From positions 1,426,001 through 1,490,000 of the forward strand of contig WACJ01000521.1 of the NCBI GenBank assembly GCA_008973525.1: 64,000 bases of DNA, in the 5' to 3' direction. Of this stretch, positions 1 through 10,895 are shown piece by piece; position 1 is the first letter of the stretch, and each line of letters starts with the position of its first letter. Position numbers and translations under genes: made by a program. This DNA is from Stenopsyche tienmushanensis. Lineage: Eukaryota > Arthropoda > Insecta > Trichoptera > Stenopsychidae. Under the pieces are notes generated by a model that was not told the DNA's origin, searched no databases, and saw only the letters and a program-made list of their open reading frames with translations.

Positions 1-137
1 ATTTATTTCCACGCATCTACATTAGCATAAATATATATGTTTGGATTACTTTGAAGATGTTTTCAAGATTAAAACTATGTAACAAAAATCAGATCAAAAA
101 GTGGAATTATTTGTGTAATTATTCCTATAAAGTTGAT

Positions 138-425
138 TATTTCTCATTTTGTTATTTTGATATTGTAAGTAAACAAAACGCAGGTCTACCGTGATGATGT
201 ATCATATTTGCCGACATTTATAAGAATCTTTGAGATCTGTAAATAAATCTTAAACGTAATGCTTTGAAAGTTGCAATACTTAAATCATTTTTCCGAGCTA
301 CAACTTCAACCACATCTACCGGAATCCCTAACCATCTTGTATCGGAAGTAGACGACGTTTATTTAATAATAATCAACATAAACTACTTGTAGACAAAATA
401 GCAGCTTTGTAGATTTTAATTTAAT
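138..425 (+). repeat. Dispersed repeat M, copy 1
   Basis: About 290 bp that reappears in the same orientation at 57822-58125. Shared landmarks include the word gtagacgacgtttattt, a stretch around tttctcat-tgtt-ttttgatatt, and an ending with ttttaatttaatg. Identity by eye is roughly 70-75% with small indels. No ORF or terminal repeat is visible, so the class is unknown. Confidence 0.6.
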
Positions 426-1204
426 GTCGGTACGCCAAGATTATTAGAAAAAATAATTGGATTTGCAAATCTGAAGTGTTTATACAATCGTTTAATCTAA
501 TCTATAATCCTTCTTGTTATATTTCCTAACAATTCATTAGATTCGACGCATATCCATTGTTATACGTTTGTAATTTAATAATATAAGTTCCTTTGTTAAA
601 AATTTTAATAGTGAAAAAGGGAATTCTTTGGGTTCTTTGAATAATACAGCGAAATACTGAAAGTTTCTGGGATATACGATGCTTTGAAGAGGCTTAGAAG
701 GTAATATCGCTCCTAAGTCTATTTAAAAAATACATATTAAATTTTAACTTTCCATCAGAGATTATATTCCCATCTAAGAAATTTATGGAGCTAACTTTTA
801 GCTCTATGATACATTAATTTTGTTAAAGTCCAACGGTTATAAAGTCGGATTTGTACTTTTATTCCAAAATATGAAGTTTTAACGAAAGTTAACACCAGAT
901 CACGTAAGATCTTGTTGGAGTTTCTTATGAATATTCAAACGTTGGTATATAACCCGCCGAGTCAATAATCATTTTTGATTATGAGGACTTTGTTTTGTAA
1001 TGGATCAATAAGATGTTGGAAGACAATAAATCTTGATAAAAACAAGCATGTGATCCAATTTAATGGTGCGAATTCTTTATAGATGTTTTTTACGAATTTA
1101 AACAACAAACAAAAAAACGATAACGGAAGATTTATTTGATAAGATAATCCTCAAAAATTTCTAATAACATGTCATAAAAATCTATTGTTATATATTTAAG
1201 TCAC
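426..1204. other. Unrecognised AT-rich sequence
   Basis: No ORF of useful length, no repeat shared with the rest of the window and no motif recognised. Confidence 0.5.
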
Positions 1205-1570
1205 AGTCTTATTAACCTTTTAATTCCCGCGTTTTAACATAGCTTCTACCTCCCATCTAAAACGGCTCAGCATCTAAATGACTCGCTGTTTCTGACACCA
1301 GTTTAACGTGGAGCACGGGCGATTTCCGGTCCATTCGCACGCGGGTTCGTTTTGCTATCAGGACCGCGGTGATGCCGAGCGGTGAGATGGAAGTGGTCGA
1401 GTGATGATAGAAATACTGTCGTCTTAACTTTTTTTATTTATGGAGAAAGGTTACAGCTATTAGCCTACGCCTTGGCTGCGGGAAGAACATCTTCCCGCAG
1501 CCAAGGCGAACCGATAACTCCCTATCTTCTGCGCAGACGAAAAACGGTGCACGCACAAGAAGCAATAGAT
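1205..1570 (-). mobile_element. LTR-retrotransposon fragment: LTR, primer-binding site and start of internal region
   Basis: Read on the minus strand, an LTR-like segment ends at about 1290. It is followed by a primer-binding-site-like word (tggtgtcagaaac) and about 80 bp of internal sequence that also follows the same junction at 35160-35260. Other pieces of the family lie at 4138, 6065, 11869, 12940, 33717, 35060, 41090 and 42866. The junction layout is typical of Gypsy-like elements, but no gag or pol coding sequence is present, so the superfamily is not assigned. Confidence 0.6.
1469..1507. repeat. Perfect 18-bp inverted repeat with 3-nt loop inside the LTR
   Basis: Arms 1469-1486 and 1490-1507 (gccttggctgcgggaaga and its exact complement) flank the loop aca. 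The same stem, with mutations, appears in the LTR pieces at 33785, 41148 and 6150, so the hairpin belongs to the element. Confidence 0.85.
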
Positions 1571-2019
1571 GTTGAGCTTTTCTTGTTTGGGATTATCATA
1601 ACAAATTGAATATTTTTTGCTAATATTTTATACATGCCATTAAAATTGATTGCTTATTTAAGTGTGTCTCAATTTACTAATAATATTAATAAGAACAGTT
1701 TTTTACAAGGCATTCCGACTAATACATGGAAACACCAAAATCCATTAATATGTGAAGACATTTTTGGATTCACCAATAGGTGCCCCTAGCATAATAGTTT
1801 TTAGTTCAATCCTAGGTTCAGCCTTATTACTTGCTTCTGAATAAGGAAATTCTGAGACGATTAATTAAGTCGGGTAATTATCATTGTTGCTATTTTAATT
1901 ATCCTCTCGTTAAATATCTTTTATAAGAGGAAAATTCAGAAAGTAAGTGTACTAGATTTTTATATTTTTTTTAGAAATAGTGTATTTGAAAAAAAAATAC
2001 AGGATATCGTTGGTACACT
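1571..2019. other. No gene seen
   Basis: AT-rich sequence between the LTR fragment and a mariner remnant. Nothing recognised. Confidence 0.5.
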
Positions 2020-2260
2020 GGTTAACTATTTTTCCACATAATTGTTATCCCGTTCAATGCATGTCTGAGGCGTGACACCAGCTTCTTTATGCCCTCCTTG
2101 AAGAACTCTCCCACCAGCTTTTTGTCCCACTTCAGAACCTATTTCCGCACCTGCTCGTGGGTTGAAAATTTAATTCCACCCACGCGTGCCTTGAGAGTGG
2201 TGAAAAGATGACAATCTGAAGGCGCTAAGTCAAACATCCTAATGATTCGAATGAATTCGA
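2020..2260 (-). pseudogene. Mariner-superfamily transposase, C-terminal fragment
   Basis: The minus-strand translation from about 2235 leftward reads DLAPSDCHLFTTLKARVGG, the usual mariner block after the catalytic domain. It continues through a KLVGEFFKEGIKKLVSRL segment and, after a frameshift near 2060, finishes with the family's typical NNYVEK end followed by a stop. One in-frame stop (VRK*VLKW) also interrupts it. The N-terminal DNA-binding domain and the first two catalytic acidic residues are absent. Sequence to about 2470 may be more of the same element but could not be translated convincingly. Confidence 0.75.
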
Positions 2261-2616
2261 GCAAAATTATGCCTTTTCGATCCTAAAACATCAATGAACC
2301 ACCAATTGCGGTTTTGATTTTTTTGGCAGACGGGGAATTGGTGTGACAACTCTCTTTTTGACTCAGACTTGTTATTACAGCCACCCATATATTGGTTCTA
2401 GTCACAATAGAACTCGCGGGTGCTATTAGACCGCTCGCACTTGGCAGGATTTATTACCGACAACTACATACTATAACGTGAGTTTACGTACTACCGTGTT
2501 ACAGCGATGCTCGCTGTCAGGAAACCCCTCTTCTACCACTCAGTATTGCCAACTCTTAAAAAACACAGCCCGTTATGGTCACAGTACACTTACTTTATGA
2601 ACGTTATTTTTTGATT

Positions 2617-2725
2617 TCGGTTTTGGTTTCAGTTGCGTTCCTAACATTTATATCGGTTCGGTTACGGTTTCTGTTCCGGCAAAAATAACGGTTTTACCGG
2701 TTATCGATCTGGTTTGAAGGCCTGA
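2617..2725. repeat. GGTTACGG/CCGG-rich repeat
   Basis: A run of related words (tcggttcggttacggtttctg, taacggttttaccggtt) that recurs inverted at about 57640-57720. It is probably a decayed tandem or element end; class unknown. Confidence 0.4.
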
Positions 2726-4137
2726 TTATAAACCGATCATCTACTTCGGTACGATCTGAAAAGTGGGTCTGGAAAAATGAATACAAATCTAACTGAGATG
2801 AATTGATTTTTTCAGCTTTTACAAGAATGTTAATTCATTATCGTGTAATTATTTTCGCTTTCACACCATCAATCCACCATCGCTGACTAAGTTCATAATT
2901 TCTAAATTTGATCATTGCTCCCTGCTGTATTATTGATTTCAGGCTGTATTTCTAAGTTCGAGGCGTGCGATAGAATAACCGTCGGCGTAATGCGAAGTTC
3001 CCACAATATGCGGATAAAATACGATTCAATTTAAATGAATTATGTACAGTCTTCTTGCCTTTTTTGTCCACTATGAATTTTATTAAATGCCACGGCAAAA
3101 AAAGAGTCTGAAATCTCGAGATTGTCTCGACGGATTGAATAGGGCACTATGGGGAACGGGATGTGACCTTTTGAATACCAAATGTATATTTATCATCTTG
3201 CTGCTCCGATATCGCCCTCGAGCTATTGTTTGTCTTTATCCCTTGATGAGATCCAAGACGACAATGTTCAAATTTGAACAAATCATTTTAATCTTGGAAT
3301 TAAATCCAAGTGTATGACGTCTGAATATTTGGACGTCGTGCGAAAAGCTCCTTCTTGTGCGAAAAGATAATTAACGCACGTCCAATACGTAATTGAATCT
3401 ACTCGCACGATGTAAATATTTGTTCTCCGCTTTTGTATTTTATCTTCCGTTGTCCTGCTAATGCTGCCCGAGACTATCTTCATCATCAATTAGTCAATGA
3501 ATTAGCTTAATTTGCCGACCATCGAAATGTTCGTACTTCATTCGCTCGCCCTTTTATAGCTCACGTCGAGAAGTTTGTGCTACAACTTCATTATTGTGAT
3601 TTGGGGGATAACATGAGGGTGTTGAACGAAAGCTCGAAATTAAGCCGGACAATAAAAGCTTTTGCTCGATCCATGATCTATTTATAAAGTGATTCATGAA
3701 ACCGTGGCGGTGTTCGCTTCGAGCTGATTCAATTGTGCGCTATGACAATTTGAAATTTAGCAAAGCTATCATAAGGCAAGCAGATGTGAAGCGACTCCCA
3801 TGTTCTTGTCCATTCATCGCGTGTATCTTCAAATGGGATGTTCTAAATTTGTACCATGTCTTCCATGAATTTATGTTCGCAACCATTGCAGAGATCGAAG
3901 CTTTCATTCACACTAAAGCAGAAACTTTCAATCCTTACTGGGTTTCCGATGTTATTTTATTAACTGTTCCAAATTATCGTAAATTTATGATTTAATTACT
4001 TATATATAAACGCCCAAAGCAAAATACAGCTTTATATGTGTATCTTCAGTTTTAGTAATAAAGGAACGCATTTGGATTAAGCTTGAAATCGATACATTTG
4101 GGACCCATAATATTTTCTTAAATAGGATAACTTCTGA
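2726..4137. other. No recognised gene; three short ORFs
   Basis: Contains open frames of 76, 68 and 99 codons (3087-3317 plus, 3283-3489 minus, 3696-3995 plus). None has a recognisable motif, signal peptide or splice-site support. Treated as chance ORFs. Confidence 0.4.
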
Positions 4138-4175
4138 CACCAGTGTAACGTGGACAACTTCTATAGCTGAACTGT
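4138..4175 (-). mobile_element. Short LTR-family tag
   Basis: The word ttctgacaccagtgtaacgtgg is the LTR end plus primer-binding-site signature seen at 1290 and 35160. Only about 40 bp is recognisable. Confidence 0.45.
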
Positions 4176-4457
4176 CGGGGCAAAGTTATCTTTGTCGCGG
4201 GCTGCACTTCATAACCCATTCAGTTGGTGATGGTATCTTCAGCGCGAGCTTCTGATGACCTATGGATGTCATGTCATCCGTGACGTCGGCTAAAAGTACT
4301 CGACAGCGGGGTGGGGGGATTTAAGAAACGAAATTTTCTTTTCAGCATGTTCATTAATGTCCGTTTACATCACAGTATCATGCTGAGTTTTATGCATATA
4401 ATTGATTTACGTGGCTTTTTAATATTTATAATGATTCGATCTAAGAAGATCATCTTA

Positions 4458-4529
4458 TCTATTATAGAATGAATGAAATCATAAACGTGTTCCGTCGTTC
4501 ATCGCAGCCGACTCGTGGATCAGGACCAT
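4458..4529 (-). repeat. Conserved 72-bp block Q, copy 1, with a short ORF on the minus strand
   Basis: Collinear with 19932-20003 at a fixed offset of 15474. The inner 59 bp (4471-4529) has only two mismatches, while the flanks decay quickly. On the minus strand both copies are open in the same frame and share the peptide GPDPRVGCDERRNTFMI. Here the ORF starts with MAIENKIK and ends SFIL, about 39 codons. Of the two core differences, one is a silent AAC/AAT change and the other turns TCA into the stop TAA in copy 2. Function unknown. Confidence 0.6.
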
Positions 4530-5825
4530 CGATCATGAATCGCACTGAGGTGCTCTCTTTGATTTTATTTTCGATAGCCATCCTAATAGATTACATCGCG
4601 AAGACGAGAAACTGAAGAGCACGAATGACGTTCATTGATTCATCAGCTCGAAAAGAAAACAATGGAGAAACGTTGATTTCATTCAAAACCTGCTCTTTCA
4701 CGCTTGTAGACATATCTGAAATTCACCTCTGAATACTGTTATTGAATTAATTCATTGTGTCTTCATCTCGTTGGTTTCTCCTACATTAATAATTTACATC
4801 AACAACTTAAAATGGATAGCGTAATTTTCATTGGAATTAATTCGCTTGCGATAGTTCGTTCGGCATGCATTTTGTTGATCAAATCGATTTTTATTACTGA
4901 TTCTAATGAGTAAGTCTGCGTCGTAATATAATGACATGTAAGACACGTGAAATATATTATTAAAGAAAGCAGTCAACCGCTCTTGTTACATAGGTATTTA
5001 AAAGTGATTGATGGATAGAAATTTAAGGCGGATTATTCATGTATGATCATGAATAATAAATTTTGATAGTCTGAACGAAATCGGACACCTAAGGAGGCAT
5101 AACCAGATTGACAAGACGGGATGGAACATTCGGAAAAATTTGAAGGCAATCATGGACGAAAATCTGATTTTTAAATAGAGAAACATACGAACGTTAGCGT
5201 GTTGATGACTTGGATGGCCATTTGGAAGTTTTTACGTTAATGACTAACGACCAGATTGCTCCATGGAACGTTCTTTTATTGCATTCGAAATGAAGCAGCA
5301 ACAAATTAAAGCCCAAGAGAAGCATATTAAACTGTCATCTCGGAACACAATAATGCGCCACTTGACCCGAACAATTGAAAATAGCCTGCACGGTTTGTAT
5401 AAAGCAGCAATAGATCCGCAAATATTTGACTATTTAGGAATATGGCGAGGTATTTTAATTACCGCTTTTGAAATCGGAAGGAGAATAATTCAGAAGAGTT
5501 ATGCGCCGCTTGACAAAAGAAAAGATTCGAAAGTAACGTCAAGAATTTTGAACAAAGACGATTTATTCATGAAACAGCTGAGGAATTATTAAAATTATAT
5601 AGAAATGATAGCAGGTCAGTTCGGATGTACTTCAACTTGAACGTCTCGGACGGAAGTGTTCCGGTTAAAAAGCGCTGAGAAACGCCGAAACCATAACAAT
5701 GGAGGTGTCAAGAAATTTGATTGCCACAAAGAGATCTCAACAAGATTAGATGCTCATGCGGCACTTTGCCATTGGCGACTTAATTTGCAAATTTGCATCA
5801 GATTTAACCCGCTGATGAGTCGTAC
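4530..5825. other. No recognised gene; one 109-codon ORF
   Basis: The plus-strand ORF 5263-5592 begins MERSFIAFEMKQQQIKAQEK and is Lys/Arg/Ile rich, with a possible short amphipathic start. It matches no family I recognise. It could be a transposon remnant or chance. Confidence 0.35.
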
Positions 5826-5952
5826 ATTAGTGAATCGGTGACAGGGACGGATGTCTTGCGTCTCATCATACACTCGTACATCGACGGCAAGGTCGCGCTG
5901 TAAAGATACCCCTACACGTTTAAAGTCTCAAATATTGCAAATAGCGATCCAT
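5826..5952 (+). repeat. Dispersed repeat D, copy 1
   Basis: Shares the string acagggacggatgtcttgcg and the later acccctacacgttta with copies at 46820-47105, 52097-52350 and 59882-60040. Confidence 0.65.
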
Positions 5953-6064
5953 AGCGCTACTTATTAATATTAAAATTTATTCAAATCATTATTTCAAACA
6001 TCAAATTTACGATCTCTTTAATGCTTTTGTCACGTTTATTATTTAATTTCCGATCAAAAAGCTG

Positions 6065-6235
6065 GACAAATGGATGGGAATAGATGGGCGTCGAATAGAA
6101 AGACTCTCTTTTCTAAATAACTATTTATTTCACACGAGAGAGAGATCTGGCTGCAGGAGGGACGACTTCTCGCAGCCAAGGCTAACCGACGACTCTCCCG
6201 CCTCCTGCGTGTCACTACTCAACTGGCATCCGGGT
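6065..6235 (-). mobile_element. LTR-family fragment, left piece
   Basis: Matches 13045-13195, including ggatgggaata, gggcgtcgaat and the Ser-loop stem region around cgcagccaaggc. It is interrupted at about 6235 by unrelated sequence and resumes at 6684. Confidence 0.6.
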
Positions 6236-6683
6236 GTGTGTCACACATCTCATTCTACTATCCTCAATCTGTTTCAGTAGACAGGTAATAATTAGTTATA
6301 GGCTGTTCGAGCGGCAACTCATCTCTGTGATTCTGGTACTATGAATGACCGAGCCGATACTAGTAGCACGGGGAAGGGGTTGAAGCCCCTGCAAGTTTGG
6401 ACTTGTCCATCTTGTAGTCCTCTTCAAACTGAAGTTGGACTCGTGGGGGTAGTAAATTCGTGGATAGTATACCCCTTGTTCTTTAGCATAACCCGTCTTC
6501 ATCCAACTTCCTTTTTCCTTCTATCCAGCGTACCTGCGGGTACATACAAAATTAGAAGCTGTTCTCCTTGTAGGGACCTCGCCTCCTCTGTAGGACGCGG
6601 AGTGGAAAGGTCGAGCATCTGGAAGCTCTTGCGTGATGCCATCAGTTGCTGTCTGTCACAAGATGTTCAAGTACCCAACTTGC
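6236..6683. other. About 450-bp insertion within an LTR copy
   Basis: Separates two halves of one LTR copy that are contiguous at 12940-13345. It contains a GC-richer stretch (6300-6680) with an open plus frame (6341-6781) and a partial minus frame. Neither gives a recognisable protein, and no terminal repeats or target duplication were clear. Confidence 0.45.
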
Positions 6684-6880
6684 AACGGTGCACGCGCAAG
6701 AAGCGATCCGTTGATACGCAGGTGCAATGTCTCCGTAGGGCGACAAGAGATGGCGCTGTTAAAATAACACATTTCACCTGAAGAGAGACGGAAGATGTCG
6801 TTGTTAATCTGGCGACTTAAATCTGCTCAAATTAACAGGGCTATTACGTGGGGATGGTAAATCGCTCACGCTACAATATA
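6684..6880 (-). mobile_element. LTR-family fragment, right piece
   Basis: Matches 13187-13335, sharing gtgcacgcgcaagaagcgat, agagatggcgctgttaaaat and the closing acgtggggatg-taaatcgc block. Confidence 0.65.
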
Positions 6881-7334
6881 TTAGGTACAGGGTCCTCTTA
6901 GATTCATAACAAGTAGTAGAAAACCACATTAATCCTTCGGATGGTCTGGCCAAACCATTTTGCTTTTGCGATCAGTTTTTTTTAATAGAAGCTATGTATA
7001 GATCTTACCAAATATCCCTGAATATGTCCATTGAAGGGTTTTACAAAATTAAGAATCTAAAAAAAGTTCGGGATCTTTGTGTTTCGAGAAAAAATTCTAT
7101 TTTTACACATAGAGTCAATGAAAGTGGTGGTTGAAAGTGGACCCACACTTTTAAAATGGAATTTGTATGAGAAATGACGTCTTTCTTCATGTTCCGTAAG
7201 GAAATTTTAATCCTTTCGTGCCATAAAATATTTTATCATATTTCTCATGTTGACCTACATTTTTACCTATGCAGTATGAAATCCTTTCTCATCATACGTT
7301 TAGATAAACTTATATTTAGTATGGTATTTTTCTT
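6881..7334. other. No gene seen
   Basis: AT-rich spacer between the LTR piece and the piggyBac remnant. It may contain more of the latter, too decayed to read. Confidence 0.4.
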
Positions 7335-7878
7335 TTGCCTGTGCTGCAGAAAAAGTTTTTACACCATATGTCTGTTAAAACCAAATGGTGGATCTGTGAT
7401 TCAGGAAATGGATATCCTTTTAAAGGTGTCCTGTATATTGGAAAAGAAGAAGAAGGCCAGAGAGCAGTGAACTTGGGTGAAAAGAGTGCTACTGGAATTA
7501 ATGGACAAGTACAAAGGAAGTGGGAGGACGATTATTGCTGACAACTTTTTGTGACATGGAAAAACTTCAACAGGCAGGGCTTGCTTTTGTTGAAATTATC
7601 CGCTGGAATAAAAAATGTATTCCGATAGAAATGTTGCCAAAATGTCGTCGTCCAATATATTCATCCGTGTTCGGATTTTCAGACAATATTGCAGCTGTTT
7701 CATACGTTCCGTCAAAATCAAAAGCTGTTATCCCATTGTCAACTGTCCATTATGATACCGAAGTTGTTGGAGAAGCCCAAAAGCTACAGGTGGTGTTATT
7801 TTACAACAAGCACAAGGGAAGTGATGATGTTACGAACCAGATGCTTGGGGAGTATGTATATATAAAAACGGCAAACTA
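7335..7878 (+). pseudogene. piggyBac-type transposase remnant
   Basis: Two overlapping open frames together resemble the piggyBac (DDE_Tnp_1_7) catalytic region. The first (7335-7541) has KTKWWICDSGNGYPFKGVLYIG, matching the usual conserved 'D-x-x-x-G-Y' block. The second (7520-7879) has a LAFVEIIRWNKKCIP segment, then SYVPSKSKAVIPLSTVHYD, and finally FYNKHKGSDDVTNQM, the family block in which an Asp precedes the D-x-x-D/N-Q-M motif. The N-terminus, the C-terminal zinc-binding region and any terminal repeats are missing, and a frameshift lies near 7530. It is non-functional as it stands. Confidence 0.8.
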
Positions 7879-8082
7879 ATGCCCGGTGCACACGAGGCTG
7901 GTTTTCAAGCTAGTGTTGGTAAGCTGGGAGGGTGATCACTCTAGTTCCGTTTTTGAGCTAAAAAATATTTATTTTATAAATTCTAACGGATCAGCTGATG
8001 ACATTAAATGTAGAAGAAAATAAAAACTTAAAATATTGTTTATATGTTTACGCGAAGAAATTAACGAATATTGTTTGCTATC

Positions 8083-8200
8083 GACGGTGTTAAGGTTCAT
8101 TTATTGATATACAAGCTTAAATCACGCTGCGCGGTTTTGAAAGAAAAATGGATTTGTGTGGACTACAAGTGGTCGACATACGAATGTAACATCGAAGGGT
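8083..8200 (+). repeat. Dispersed repeat C, copy 1
   Basis: Contains ttattgatatacaagctt followed by gcgcggttttgaaagaaaaatgga. Copies lie at 47196-47285 and 60040-60110. At 59882-60110 it directly follows repeat D, so C and D are probably parts of one element. Confidence 0.65.
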
Positions 8201-9787
8201 TAGTAATATAATAAAATTGTATTTTGCAAAGAAGCTAATGCAATTAGTCCAATAACTCTTTGATCTAATTCGTGATGATTTCTTATGCGACTAAAAACTG
8301 ATGTCATCAACTGAAATTGATATAGAGTGGAACGGCAAACAAGATCGACTTGAAATAAAACTAAAAGCAATTCCATTCGATAAATATCATATCAAAGTCA
8401 AATTTAAGCCGGTTGAACAGAAGGCATAAATAATAGCTCGACGAGGCGTGGAAACACGATAAATGAGTACCGCACGAACGACTTAAATTTTAAACCCGGT
8501 TTAAACACAAAGCCCCATAATATCATTTTAAGATTAGACAAAATTATATTTTGATGATAAAACGGTTATAAATCGCTTGCAGTGTCTCCGTGTCCGTTGC
8601 TCAAATCATAGACATGCAACGCGCATGCGCCGTGCAGCCTCTATTGTGTTTTGTGCGTATGTGTCTATACGTAGCATAAAACAACCATAGTAGCTTGCAT
8701 ATTTTATTATATATTCCACAAACGCAACTTCGAGAACGCTTTTGAAGGGGTATGAGGGGGTTCGATTGAAATTCACTGTTCTGTTTAATATAGGCGTTTG
8801 TTGATGATTGCAAACAGCTTCCTAGACGAAATTTATTAATTTCATGCATCAGTTGATCAATCGTCCGATAAATGTTCTTCTGGGTATTGAGGATTCGTTT
8901 CTTTTTTCCTGACAATGGATGTAATTTGAGTATTTAGCGAACAGCTGGACCGACGAATTCAAAATAAGAGGACCCAACCGCCATTATTTACGTCTAGACG
9001 TCAGGCTACTTCTCACTCCAGTTTCATCGCTCCCCTTCGTTAACGATGAGGTCATCTCTCGAAGAATTGAGTACCTCTCGTCTGCGACGGTTAACGAATC
9101 AATATCGTCTTTCGTCTGAGAGATTATTTAATAAGATCGTTGTGCAATCATCTCGGTCAACTTTGCGTGACTTGAGAAGGTGGATCGCGGGCTCTAATTG
9201 AAACGAGATGGACAAGAATGGCGTGCTCGAAAATACTTCCGACACAGTTGGCTTGGTGCACGAACACTTTTACAAAGAAGGGATCGAACCCAGTTTAATC
9301 CGGTCACTAAAACGAGCCAAGCTGCGATTTTAAGCTCGCAGCCTATAAACAATTTCCACTTTGTTCGGTCCATAATCAGCCGAAGATAGAATCTAAAAAT
9401 GGACCTCGCTCAAAATGGGATTATCGGCCAAGAGTTCATCAGCTACCGGAGATTGCAGCCCATGGAGCGAACAATATTTTTGTTCGACAATAAATAAGAA
9501 ATTTGGACAATTTTTCATCACATTGGCGTAAATGAATAATGATGCTGAGGATGCTTCAGCGGAAATGGTACACAGGGTGACATATCGACTAACAATGGTC
9601 TATTGTCAAGGGATGATAAATATATTTATTACGCAATAACATTGTATTAATCTATAAAAACAAATTTAATATACATATACACATAATAAGCCCTTTTCAA
9701 CACTACCCTTTGAGCTTTAAATGAAGATTTTTTAGCTTTATTTTTTTTAACATTATTAGGACCGCGTTTTGTTCTTATATCATTATA
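8201..9787. other. No recognised gene
   Basis: Open frames of 104 codons (8601-8915 minus) and 63 codons (9198-9389 plus) occur without recognisable motifs. The rest is unremarkable AT-rich sequence with a slightly GC-richer patch at 8960-9130. Confidence 0.4.
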
Positions 9788-9935
9788 CTACGAAACAAAG
9801 GCTTTTTAATCAGGGGAATTGCTAAAAAAAATGAAGATTTCCATCATAGGGGTGCATTATACCAATAAAAGACACTAGGAGACTGGGACTTTTAAAGACA
9901 GGAAAAGACCGGACCGCCCAAAATCTACTGTTTTA
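9788..9935 (+). repeat. Dispersed repeat L, copy 1
   Basis: Present as an inverted copy at 31418-31552. Shared words include aaaagaccggaccgcccaaaat, ggggtgcattataccaat and aaggcttttta. No ORF. Confidence 0.7.
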
Positions 9936-10104
9936 ATAAATTTTCTGACGGCTCTTCAGTTGGTTGCAAAATTGAATAAAACTAGATTTTTTGTTTGTGT
10001 GTCGAATTGAGTTCATATGGACTATATTGACGTTGAATAAACCCAAATTAAACAATCTAAATAAACCGAAAAGAAATAAAAATCGTACAGAAACTAGCGA
10101 GTAC

Positions 10105-10445
10105 TCGGCATGCGTTGCAATGTCACACGCGCTTAGTAATTATTTGAAAATAAAAGCAGCTAGTGCAGTTAGGTGATTTATTGCTTCAGGTTACGTGTAG
10201 CGCGGGTTGAAGGGCTATAATCCAAAAGCATGCGCGCGTTCGCTCTCTCGCTTCGAAGACCGACTGTCTCCCTTGCTCTTGTGAGTGGAACTCAACCGCT
10301 GTATTGCGCGCACATCTTTCCTCTCCCCGGACCTACTTAACTTCACCAGGCTAATATGCGCCCACATGGTGCAAACGCTAAAAGTCTCGCAAAATAAATG
10401 TTGTACACAAACAACGGTTGTTCTAATTCAAAAACCTTCTTGGGT
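10105..10445 (+). repeat. Dispersed repeat E/F, 5' part, copy 1
   Basis: Starts near ctcggcatgcgttgcaatg and runs through agcatgcgcgcgttcgctct, agtctcgcaaaa and attcaaaaacctt. The body matches 20775-21010, while its start also matches the start of the copy at 32066. This links the E-type bodies to the F-type tails as one family. Confidence 0.65.
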
Positions 10446-10493
10446 TCACTATCGTATGTATATGTAAATGTAAAAAATGCAAAAATATGATTC

Positions 10494-10895
10494 TGGACTG
10501 CCTAAATCTTAATGAATCTTTTTGTAGTGAATAGGACGTAAGACGATCCACAATTTATGATACAAAAAAGAACTACGAGAACATTCAAAAGTTCGTCCTC
10601 TACCATTGATTGTGGGTTAGGCAAGGGGCAAACTTTCAAGAAAGCTAAACATCCAAAGATGAAGAAGCTTTGTATATGTGCTTTGTTTTTCAGGAAAGAA
10701 ACAGGCATACACTTATTCTTGGCCATAAAAACAAAGAAGACTTTTATAGCTAGTAAGGGATAATTAAAATGCTTCAAAAATCGTCAAGGAATACCAAATA
10801 GTTTCGGATTACAAGGGGTCGTGGGCAGTACTCTATAGTCCGACATATCCGACACTACATTGCGACACGTTTATCGGATTACCGCGGGTCTGCTG
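10494..10895 (+). mobile_element. Tigger/pogo-like element, 5'-truncated copy
   Basis: Collinear with 17640-18048. It retains the right terminal repeat (ggattaccgcgggtctgctg, then TA) but lacks the left one. In one frame it reads TFKKAKHPKMKK, resembling the CENP-B-type helix-turn-helix of pogo/Tigger/Jerky transposases. The frame is broken repeatedly. Confidence 0.7.
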
